Part shown: piece after piece, positions 13,301-23,166 of the stretch | How positions within the stretch are numbered: position 1 is the stretch's first letter | Layout of the letters: each line of letters opens with the position of its first letter | From: Puccinellia tenuiflora | Taxonomy: Eukaryota; Streptophyta; Magnoliopsida; Poales; Poaceae | DNA: 64,000 nt | Reading direction: 5' to 3' | Assembly: GCA_012064385.1 (NCBI GenBank) | Contig: QRDG01000527.1 | Span: forward strand, 3,065,547-3,129,546 | Program-made: the position numbers and the translations under genes | Notes under the pieces: generated by a model | Told to the model about the DNA's origin: nothing | The model's input: the letters and a program-made list of their open reading frames with translations, nothing else | Databases searched by the model: none

Positions 13301-13950
13301 AAGCTTGCGAACATCTCTTCTTTCTAAAGATCTTCTTTTATCTTGGTTGGGCCTATCTTATGATTGAATATTTGAAAATTGGTATCTCCTTATGGCTCAA
13401 CCACATCTTTGGTGCAAGTGCTTTGTTTTGCTTTAGTTTTTACACCCTTGCACCTGTTGAGTGTTCTAGATGATTTTGGGGGAGTGAGGATTCCATATTT
13501 ACGCACTCCTCAATAGTGCATGAACATTGGGGAGCTTCTCTATTTTTATTTAGAACTCTCGTTTTGGATCTTTTCGATTACCTATCTCCTTTGTGGAGAT
13601 GTTTAGAATGACTTCCTCGTTTTGCAATCTTTAGATCCTCAATATAGTTTGATTTTCTCTAATTATTCGTCAATGGATATGTGCATTTGATTCCACTCAC
13701 ATCTTGAGAAATGCACACCTTTTTGAGGAACTCATATTATATTGGCCTTCTAAATTTTTCTTCCCATTTCGGCAATCGATGCCAATGGGGTAGAAGTTTA
13801 GAGGGTTTAAGAGAATTTGGGTCTTATGCTTTTGTTGCATTTGCCTTTAATGCACTTGCATCCTTGCTTGTTTGTCTTGCAAGGATGCTCTATTCTTTAT
13901 ATAAACCCTCTTAAAAAGGGATTGTCATCAATTACCAAAATGGGGGAGAT
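10316..13950 (+). other. T-rich non-coding internal region of a retroelement
   Basis: About 3.6 kb lie between the broken gag and the 3' LTR. The sequence is strongly T-rich on this strand. It contains many copies of TTGGTATC / TGATATCT-like words and several GGGGGAG purine runs (10681, 10885, 11541, 13471, 13941). The open frames are short and hydrophobic because of the base composition, with no domain. It ends in the purine tract AAAATGGGGGAGAT directly before the LTR at 13951, so it is the non-coding interior of a large non-autonomous element. Confidence 0.65.
10666..10995 (+). repeat. Two diverged tandem copies of a 204-bp unit containing a purine tract
   Basis: GGACTATCCCATTTTGGGGG.. 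at 10666 recurs as GGATTATCACATTATGGGGG.. at 10870. Both are followed by AG(T)AATA/GATA..GCTTTGTGCA, then an (A)AATGTG phrase, then CTTAGTATTGATATTT/CCTAGTATTGATATTT and a CTATGTGG phrase. Each copy carries its own polypurine-like GGGGGAG. Confidence 0.65.
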
Positions 13951-15993
13951 TGAAAGTGCATGGTTGCCCCCATGTGTGGTTTTGGTAATTAATGACAATC
14001 TTTATGGACTAATGTTTGTATTGAGCCCCATATAGGTTGTGTCCATATGCGTTGCTTGATCTCCATTTGTTGGAGTCAAGGCTAAGGGAAGAAGATTATA
14101 TGTTGATCAAGGCTAAGTGCGGGTTTATCAACACTTAAATCCAAGTGAAGATATGCCGAAGAGTGCTTCCCCCATATTGGTGTATGGGGGAGCAACATGT
14201 GAGTCTTCACCAAGCGAAGCGCAATCAAGAAAGGTGGTTCGTCTTGAGGAGATGAAGATCGTTTTCATCGACTTCAAGTGGATTATGCGCAAGGCAAAGG
14301 TATGATCTTAATAGGCTTTCTATTTTACCGGTCTCATGATGTTAGTTGAGAGATCGGGTTATAGGATAGATAGCCGTACTATCAAGAGGGGCTCTCGACC
14401 GAGTATCTTGATCATATCGTTCGTGGAGAGCTCAAACCTTTGCATCCTTGCAATCATCTTTATTGGTTCTTATTTGGATCTTATCATGGTGTGCTCTTGG
14501 TGCTTTTCATGCTCGTCATGACAAGACCAAGTTCATCAAAAACGGATTTCATATGCACATCTTGTTGCGTTTTTTATGTTGGAGGTTTTTCTGGTGTGTA
14601 CTTTTAGAGAGGTCAAACTCTCTCCTTGTGACCTCCTCCTCACATGATGGACAATGATGTTTCTCTGCATGATCTTGTAGAGATTTTCGTTGCGAGTCCA
14701 ACGAGCCCAAGATCATCGAAAACGGAGTCCGGATGTGAAAGATATGTCCGTTTTCGTTTGGCTGTTTCTACAGTTTTTCTCTGGGCCGGAAGTTCCGGTC
14801 CTTAGGCCGGAAATTCTGGCCCTCCGGATATTTCCGCCAAAAGTTCCGGCCCAAAGTTCCGGACTATGTCCAGAGAGCTTCTCAGGGCGTCCGGGTCGCT
14901 CCGGGGGGTCCGGAAATTCCGGGGTAAACATCGGAAGTTCCGGCCCGCGCAGGAAAAACTGCACATAACGGTTGGATTTGGTGGGGACCTATTTAAGTGG
15001 TCTTCTTCCCAATGATTCCCAAGTTTTGGAGCTTCTCTCACTCCTTAATTGTTGACCTCCAAAGTTTTGATTCCTCTCAATCACTCAAATGATTCTTGCC
15101 CAAATTTAGGGATTTAAGAGAGGAGATCTAGATCTACAACTTCACCAATTACTTTCTGCTCTTTGTGAGGGGAACCCTTTGGATCTAGATCTTGAGATTC
15201 ATTTGTTGAGTTCTTTTTAGTTCTTTCTCTCTTCTCCCCCCACAAGCATTAGTTGCTTTTGGTGGGATTTGAGAGTGAAGGATTTGATCACTTGTGCTCT
15301 TACCATTGCATTAGTTGCATCGGGTTGTACTCTCCACGAAGATTCGTGGGATTGAAGTTCGAGAAACTTGTTACTCTTGGCTGTATTGTGTTCCCAATAG
15401 CTTGTGCCTCTTGGGTGCATTGTGTACCCTAGACGGTTGGTGGTGTCACGAAGAATTTGAGTTGTGAAGCTTCGGGCAAGGTTTGGGAGCCCCCGATTGG
15501 GTTGTGGGTATGTGCTCCAAGATCGTTGTAAATGCTCCGGATTCCGCCTTGAAGGATTCCGATAGTGCAAGGTGAACCTAACCCTTGGGGTGAGGTTCAT
15601 CGAAGAATAGGGTGAGGCCTTTTATGGCATCTTGAGTAGGCTTTTTGTGGCGAGCTCACACCCCTCCAACGAGACGTACTCCCTTAACAAGAAGGAACTC
15701 GGTAATACATCCTCGTCTTCGCGTGCCTCGGTTATTTCTATACCGAGCTCTTTACTTATGCACTTTACATTGTGATAACCTTCGTGCTTCAAATTATATC
15801 TTGCTATCACCTTGTTATTATCTTGCTTAGCCTAAGTTTTTGGTGCACATAGGTGAACCTAGTATATTAGGTTTTGTTGGCTTGTTAATTTAAACACCTA
15901 GTTTTATTCCGCAATTATCAAGCTATAAATCGTAAAAAGTTTAAATCGCCTATTCACCCTCTCCCCTTCTAGGCGACATCGTTTGCCCTTTCA
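13951..15993 (+). repeat. 3' LTR, 2,043 bp (TGAAAG...CTTTCA)
   Basis: The LTR starts with TGAAAGTGCATGG right after the polypurine tract AAAATGGGGGAGAT and ends with CCCTTTCA at 15991-15993, giving the perfect terminal inverted pair TGAAAG/CTTTCA. It contains GGAAGTTCCGG-type motifs at 14783-14945 and a TATA-like CTATTTAAG near 14990. The end phrase (..TTCACCCTCTCCCCTTCTAG..) is typical of grass elements. The matching 5' LTR is absent, so a target duplication cannot be tested. Confidence 0.75.
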
Positions 15994-17490
15994 GCCTGTA
16001 ATTGATAGTTTACGGTGCTAACTTGAGAGTGTTAGAGTTGGGGGTTCGATTTATCCGGCCTCTACAAGGTCAAGCTAGGGCCTCTTTGATTCGTAGGGTG
16101 GAACGAAAAATGCAGGAATGGGTAGTAGGTGATGTTTGGTTGCACCCCAAGAAAAATACAGAAAATTTGTATAGGGACAATGGAGACATATTATAGTTAT
16201 AATAGGCACATAGTAATTTTTGCAGGATGTCTCACCTCTCGCTAGAAATCCTATAATTTTCCGTCGCTGCCTAGCTAGGTTTGGGTCATAGCGTTGGAAA
16301 AAACGTTGGACAGCACCGGACTTTTATCTCTTTGGCGATCCAGATGGACGAAAACCGGATTCCGTTTAGATCGCCGCATTGGAGATGCCCTAAAATTGAG
16401 TTCTTGCTTTATATATCTCGGCGGAGTAGGAAGGTAGTTGGCGCGGGGGGATGGCACGCGAGGCGCGCAGCGGCACAACGCTTCCGGCGGCAGGCTAGGT
16501 ACAGTGCGCGCAGCAAGTTACTGCGACCAGCTCATGCATGCGCGCAGGCCGGTGGCGGGAGGGAAGGAGCGAGACAAGCGGAGCTAGCTGGGGGACGGAG
16601 GGCACATGAAGATCTGGCTGGGCTGGGCAGCCATTACCCGTTCTGATGGAGGCAGCTCGTAGTGAAAGGCTGCTCCTGCCTGCGCTGCAGTAGAGTAGCA
16701 ACAGCAGCAGCAGGAGCAGTTGCATGCTCGCGTCTGGGTATGGCCTGCGTGCGCCTCTTGTGCTTCGTCCCGCATATCTTGGCTTTTCGGTCGACTCGCG
16801 TCTATCCACTCCCGCTGCTACCGATCGATCGTAATGGATCGTGGAGGACGTGCAGCAGGATGTTTATGGCTGCCTGTCACCGTAGTGTCACGGGACGTGA
16901 GGCGTGCGTATATCTATCGGAGAGAGAGATGGACGGCCGGACGGGCACAAGCGCGATCCCAACGTCGTATCCACGCCCCTGTCACCGGAGACTTGTTTCA
17001 GTACGGCGCGCGCGTCGCTGGCAGAGCGCGCGATGCGTCTTCGCTGTACCGTACGTAGGTACGTGCGGCAGATCGACTGGCAGGATCAACGGAGGATCCA
17101 GGCCGTAATAGGTTTTGACCCGATTTATTTCTTCCTCCCACAAAATCAACAATCGGTTTGAAATTTTTAACGTGCTAACTCGGAAAATCCTGCAAAAGGT
17201 GAGTTTGTTTATCGTTAGAGTCTCAAAGCACGTACGTTTTCCCGATCAAACGTACGGGTTAAAGCTCTTCATTGGACCATCCACTCGGTCCCTGGCTAAG
17301 AAAGCAAATCGATTCAACCAAGCCAGTGTGCACCCACTTATACTACATTTTGTACATGTCTAAAATTTTGATCTAGACATGTACAAAATGGAGTACAAGT
17401 GGGTCCCATATTCGCATCCTTAGACACAATGGCTTCCCTACAAAAGAAAAAGAAATGCAACATGTACAGAAAAAGAAAAAAAATAACACC
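15994..17490. other. Gene-free stretch with one long hairpin
   Basis: Between the LTR ending at 15993 and element B there is no coding sequence I can support. Overlapping frames at 16280-17160 arise from GC-rich, repeat-like sequence with a short CAG run near 16695. The only clear structure is the hairpin at 17332-17405. Confidence 0.5.
17332..17405. repeat. Hairpin with about 30-bp arms (MITE-end-like)
   Basis: The left arm contains CACCCACTTATACTACATTT then TGTACATGTCTA. After a loop of about 12 bases the right arm reads TAGACATGTACAAAATGGAG then TACAAGTGGGTC. The arms pair almost completely with two or three mismatches. Such structures occur in MITEs and in microRNA-like foldbacks; I see no target duplication that decides. 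Confidence 0.6.
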
Positions 17491-18049
17491 TGTCGTGGGG
17501 TTGTCACGGCAAGTTCTTCCTCAGGGAAGATGAGTTCTGGGGCCATTGGTGATTGAAGTACGTAGGAACGGTTAATCTCGCCGAGGAACAAGGATTTACC
17601 CAGGTTCGGCCCCTCTGATTCGAGGTAAAGACCTACTTCCTGCTTCTATGTTATTGCTCTTGATTATATCTCGATTACAAGGACCCGGCTCCCACAACTC
17701 AGGAGCCGGCGACTTCTCTCTGGTGGCTAGGGTTTCTCTCTACTGGTTGAACTCATCGATCTAAGGTCCAGGACCCCGCTTATAAAGGCTGCCGGGTCTC
17801 TGGACTTACAAGCTATACCGAGTCACACTAGAACACGGAGTCCTACTCTACGTCTTGGTCTTCCAAGTTAGACTCCGGGTTGTACTTGGACTCCTTCTTT
17901 GGACGAGCCTCTTTCTCCACACGGGCCTTGGTCGGCTTGTCTCCAGCCCAGCCCATGTGACTTGTCTCGTGACTCGGCGTTGGCCTTCTTGGTCTTGGCG
18001 GGTCTACTTTCCGGGTCCATGGGCCTACCTATAAAGTATCCCCCCATCA
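17491..18049 (-). repeat. Element B 3' LTR (left copy)
   Basis: On the plus strand it begins TGTCGTGGGG and ends CCCCCCATCA; in element orientation it is TGATGGGG..CCCCACGACA. Next to it, in element orientation, lies a polypurine tract (ATTCGGGGGCTAC) at 18050-18062. It carries a TATAAAGG near the middle and a second TATAAAG near the TGATGG end. Confidence 0.9.
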
Positions 18050-18592
18050 GTAGCCCCCGAATTTATCTTGGGCGCAGCTTGGCGGCTCCCTCTGACTTGC
18101 TGGTTCGACTCCTTGGGTCGACTCCTTCCACTTGAGCCACAGGCTCCAAAGTCGCTTGCTGCTAGCTCCAAGATGAATTCCTGCATAAGACATAAAAAAG
18201 GATGAGTCTATCCTCTTTCCTTGTTCAAGTCATCACCCTTGCCCTTGCACATGCTGGCCGGGTCTGTCGTGACTCTTGTGAACAAGGACTAGACAATTTG
18301 ACTTTCACTGCCACTGGACTCGCCACTCTGGGACAAGCCGGCTTTTTCCACTTCTGTGACTTTAACTTTTCTGCGCTATGCCCTTTCTATCTGTTAACCA
18401 CTGAACTGCTTAATAGTGAAACGTTATCCACAGTTTACTGTGGACCTGCACTGTAACTCTTTAGGGTTTTACCCTCTTTATAAATACCGAAGGGTTAGGT
18501 CTTAAACCTCACTTCCCCCTCCAGCTCAAAATCTCATCTTTCTCCCTTCGCGCCCATCTCTTCCCGCGCCCAGCACACACTGCCCACACGCC
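18050..18592 (+). promoter_or_regulatory. Promoter region of the antisense gene in element B
   Basis: A TATA box TATAAATA at 18479-18486 lies 107 bases upstream of the ATG at 18593, with a pyrimidine-rich leader between. It drives in the direction opposite to gag-pol. The equivalent element K also has TATAAATT (48641) upstream of the matching ORF, which supports a real promoter. Function is inferred from sequence only. Confidence 0.55.
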
Positions 18593-21500
18593 ATGGCTCC
18601 CAAGCGCGCAAAGACCGCATCCAAGGCCAAGGCATCCTCGTCGAGCAGGACGGTGGACATCGCCGCCGCGGCCGCCGCCGCCGCAAAATCCTCTTCCAAG
18701 CGATCGATTTCCGCCGATTGGGGTGGATCTGTGGTCACGGCGGAGCAATTGAAGACTCATAGGCTCTCAGGTTTGATTCCTTCTAGCGCTCAAGCTCGGG
18801 CCCCAGGGGATGAGGTTGTTCCCTCTCCCGCTAAGGGCGAAGTAGTTGTCTTCGTGGAGCACCTGTTCCGCGGATTTTCTCCCCCCGGCGATCTTTTCTT
18901 CCGCCAGCTCCTCGAACTCTATGAGCTGCGGATTCATGATCTGGCTCCTAATTCCATTCTCACCCTTTCCAACTTTGTGACCTTGTGTGAGGACTATCTC
19001 CAAATCAAGCCCGATATCAATCTCTGGCTCGAACTTTTCTACTGCAACCCTCAGCCCGAAACCTCTGGGGGCCCTCTTCTCCAATGTGGCGCCGTCGCTC
19101 TTCAACGGCGCCTCAACTCTGTCTTCCCTAAACCAGTCTTTCCCAATCGCATCAAAGATTGGCAAAAAACCTTCTTCTATTGCAAGGACACCTCCCCTGC
19201 AATGAACCAAAACTTCCCTTGTTCTCTGAGGACCGCCTCCGGCGACTCCTCTTATGAAAGCTAGGTGCCCAGAGGCCGCCCGACCAAGAGTCGAGTCTCT
19301 AATCACTCGAATCCGGGCCCTCCTATCTCACAACTTGGAGAATATGGATCTGGTCCGCTGCTGGACGACTTGGAGAATCCAGCCTCTGAGTCCTAGGACT
19401 CGGCTGATATGCTCATATACTAGATGCGCTGGTGATGACCTCCGAGTGACGGAGCAGCTGTCTGATGGACCCGAACTTGGTCGACTTATCAAAAAGTTGA
19501 CTGGGAAACCGGTGAAGGACCAAGCCCACTTTGGGCTCCAGCCATTTTGCTCCACCAACCCAGCTCCTGATGTAAGTATTGCTCTCTACTTCATTTCTGT
19601 CTTGATGTCACTCGTACTGCTTACTGATTCACTTTTGTCAACTCTGCTGCAGCTCGCCGACTCCTTCTGGAAGCCGGCCTCTGGAGCTGGTACTAAAAAC
19701 AAAGCTGAAGCTGAGGCTGAGGCTGAAGAAGAGACTCCTGCCACAGATCAAACTACTGTGGCAGAAGACACTGATGATGCTGATGAGGAGTCCTCCCAGG
19801 GGGCTCCCATTGAAGATGATGCTGCCGATGAGGAGTCCTCGCCAGAGGCTCCAACCGAAAATGTTGATGAAGAGGAGTCCTCTCAGGAGGCTCCCATTGT
19901 GGAGGAAATTGACGACGACGAGTCCTCTCCAGAGGCTCCCGTCACTAGACAAGCTGACACTACCTCTGCTGCTGCTCAGCCATCAATATCTGCGGAGTCC
20001 TCAGCTAGGAGTCACTCCTCTTCTTCTCCAGCTTCAAACAATAATGGCTCTCGAGAGGCTGTTCCCAAGGTACCACTCTCACGAGTCCTTGGGTCCTCTC
20101 GCTCTCCTACTAAGCCTGAAGAACACATGCAGAGTGTTATCGCCGCCAGGGAAGAGGAAGCTGCGCTCCGATGGGCCTGCAGATGCTCCTGAGCCTCTGC
20201 CAGTTTCACATCAACGGAAATCGGCTTCTCCTCCCCACAAGGACGACTCTTACCACTCTGGGATGTCAATGCCTTCTTCAGACTCTCAGGCCTCCTTGGA
20301 CCTGGAGACCAATATTGGGTAAGGTTCCTTCGTTTCTATACTTGCATTCAAATGACTTCTGCTTTTTCCCTTTTCACTAATTCTGGTGCTGACTTCTATC
20401 TTTGTGTATTTCAGGGCTCGGCCTTGTGCTAAAGTAACCAAGCTCCCAGGCATGGCTGATGCCACCTCCGGTCGTGGACCTGCGCCTCCTTCGGCTTCCG
20501 AGACTACAAGCGCAAGGACAGGTCCTTCCATTGCTGCATCTGCTGGTACAGCGACAACTCCAACCATCCCCGAGTCCCCTTCAAGGACTCGGGCAACGAC
20601 TCCAACAATAGCCCAGCCCTCCTCTGGGACTGGGACTCCTGATATTGCGCCTCAAGTTCACCCGGCTCCGGTGAAGCCGACTCCTGCAGCCTCTCCGTCC
20701 ATCAAGATCAAGTCGTCAACTGATTACAGCCGACTTCGAGTAGCTGATAACATGTCATTTTCTGAAGCTTATGCTGAAGCGGTTGACTTGAACGATCAAT
20801 CAGCGAGGTTGAAGGATGAAGAACAAGTGGCTCTTAGGTCTCTCCATATGGTTCATGAAGTAAGCTTTTCTGACTTCACCTTATATGCTTGCTAGCATCA
20901 TCCTATCCCAGTAGCCCCCAAGCACCTGTCTGTGGTGACTTGTGACTAGGATAGGTGCTTTGATTTGAAACTGAACTCAACTGCTATATAGAAAAAATTT
21001 GCACACTGTAGCCCCCAAGCACTGGGTCCTTAGCTCTACTAGGACTCGGGGCTGCTAATTTACTGTCTGTCGGGTCCTTAGACCAAAAACTTTTGCACGA
21101 GTAGCCCCCAAGCGCCGAGTTGTCAGCCTGCGACGACTTGGAGCTATCAATATATGTTGCTTACTGATATCTTACTTGAAGAAAAATTTCTGTTCTGCGA
21201 GTAGCCCCCAAGCGCCAAGTTGCTAACTTGTGGCGACTTGGAGCTTATGACTTGTCGACTAGGACTCATGCCTGCTTTTCTGATAGAAAAAATTGACTCC
21301 TGAGTAGCCCCCAAGCGCCAAGTTGTTAACTTGTGACGACTTGGAGCTCATGAGTTCTTTATTTGACTTGTGGAGCTCACTTGTGCTTTATGACTTGTAA
21401 TTGCAGTGCATTGTCTCCAAGATGAAGAGAGACATGAAAGAGCTTGAGGACCAGGCAGCTGCCAGTTCCAGGTCTGCCATAGCCGAAAAAGAACACTCCC

Positions 21501-22620
21501 TTCAGCTTGAGAAGGATCTGAAGACCTTGGCTGCTCAACTGGAGCAGGTAAAGAAAGAGTCGGCTGATGCCAAAAAGATTGCTCAGAAGGCACACAATGA
21601 CCTAAAGGCTGTGTTCGACACTTGCAAAAAAGGCATTGGTGCCATGTGTCAACATATATTTGGTGAGTTTATGACCTTTGCTTGCTTCCTTTTGCACCTT
21701 TCTGAATTGCTTTTAGACTGACAATAACTCCTTGATTCTTTCTGCAGGGGCTGACTCCCTAAAGCTTAAAGCTGCCCACAAGCAAGCAACTATCTGAGAT
21801 GCTTGATTACTGTCATGGGCTACAAGAGGGAGCCCGTGCTGTGGTCAAATATCTGAACCATAAAGGCAAGTGCCCCAAAGAGCCTGAACGTCTGGTGGAC
21901 GAGTTGTCCAGAGCACCAGGCTATATGCGTCTGTGGAAACAGTCTTCAATGAGGAGAGCCTCCACCAGGATCTTGGCCTTAGCCCACAGCTACTATCCAA
22001 CTGTCATAGAGCCAGCAATGCTTACAATGGGGAAGCCTGAGCAACATGAGGATGGCAAACCTTTTACTCAGGATGACTTCAAGGCCGAAGAAAAACTGGT
22101 GCGGCCATATGCTTGCGAGATTGCCAATAAGATGGACCCTGAGGTATGGGTTCATCACTATGATTTGGAGAACAAAAGAGTCGCTCCAGAAACTCCTGAG
22201 ATAGTAAACTTTGGCCGCCCATCACAGGACCCAGCTGGTGTATTCTCTTCTTCTACCGGTCCGAGTTCATCGTCACCGGCGGCTCCTGTTCAAAGTGCCG
22301 AGCCCACTCTGAAGACTCCTGCTGCGCCCACTCCTTCTAGAGCTGTCTCTGGAGACGCTCAGAAACAAGCTGAGCTTGCTAAGCACATGAAGAGTCCCAA
22401 GGGTACTGGCTTTCAAACGAAGAGAGTCGCCACCAAGCCTCCATTGAAGCCGGCTCCTCCCTCTGCTGCTCAAGCACAAGGCAAATCTCCTGTGAAGAAG
22501 GGCTCCTCAATTCCTGCTGTTCAAACAAAGGACAAGTCTCCTGCTAAGAAGGACTCCCCGACTCTGGCTAAGGAGTCAGCTCCTGTTAAGGACAATTCTC
22601 TAGATGACTCTAGCTTGTAA
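18593..22620 (+). pseudogene. Antisense, intron-containing gene in Tat element (putative gypsy-type transposon protein)
   Basis: The gene runs opposite to gag-pol. Visible exons: 18593-19571, 19653-20318, 20415-20859, 21407-21662 and 21748-22620, with GTAAGT, GTAAGG, GTAAGC and GTGAGT donors and CAG acceptors. The N-terminal third (GFSPPGDLFFRQLLELYELR, NSILTLSNFVTLCEDYLQIK) matches what is annotated in plants as a putative gypsy-type transposon domain. Then come an acidic region with four EESSPEAP-like repeats, a Ser/Pro-rich linker, a coiled coil (LEKDLKTLAAQLEQVKKESA) and a C-terminal domain (YLNHKGKCPKEPERLVDEL). Reading-frame breaks near 19205-19250, 20160 and 21780 make this copy defective. 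The role of such antisense ORFs is unknown. Confidence 0.72.
20911..21316 (+). repeat. Array of about 100-bp repeats headed by GTAGCCCCCAAGC
   Basis: GTAGCCCCCAAGC occurs at 20911, 21008, 21101, 21201 and 21304, with GACTTG/GGACTC..GAGC phrases between, so the period is 93-103 bp. The array lies in intron 3 of the antisense gene. Its complement, GCTTGGGGGCTAC, closely resembles the polypurine tract beside the 3' LTR (ATTCGGGGGCTAC). Confidence 0.8.
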
Positions 22621-23166
22621 TGATGTACTTCTGATGATTTTAAACTATGTAGCTTGTTAGCTACTTTGGGCTGTAATGATGCACTACTGGTGCTTTAAAC
22701 TATTGAGCTTGCTAGCTATGTTGAATTTGTGCCAATCGGCTTGGTTCTTATAACCCGTCTAGTTTTTCACTGATGAATAAGTAGGCCCTGCATGACTTCT
22801 CTTACAGTTTGTGCTGACAGGTTCTTAACTCATATGTTCCTTAGGATCCATAAGAGAGAGAAACAAGTCATGCCTGTAGATAGATCATATTGTGCAGGAT
22901 GCATCTGACTTACCAGCGAGAAAACTAGGAAAATTTGGCTACTGTGCCGGGTCCAAGAGTTTAAGCTTAACTTTTTTCACTGAAAAGCAAGCCCCCAAGA
23001 ACCTGATGATCAAAATTTAAAGAACAAAGCGCACTCACTGGGTGACTCGACTAAAGGACTCATGTTCACAAAAGCCGGCTTTATTTCATTTGATCATAAC
23101 AATGCGATTACATCTAGGCATGGCTCACTGGGCTCTTTGCCTTGCAACTCATAAAACTATTACAAC
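22621..23166. other. Spacer between the convergent antisense gene and pol
   Basis: This 546-bp stretch holds the 3' trailers of two convergent genes. No ORF is supported. One more CCCCCAAG purine-tract-like word lies at about 22991. Confidence 0.5.

Noticed and set aside
16281..17161. Cluster of frames on both strands before element B
   Set aside because: Mutually overlapping, with no recognisable protein.
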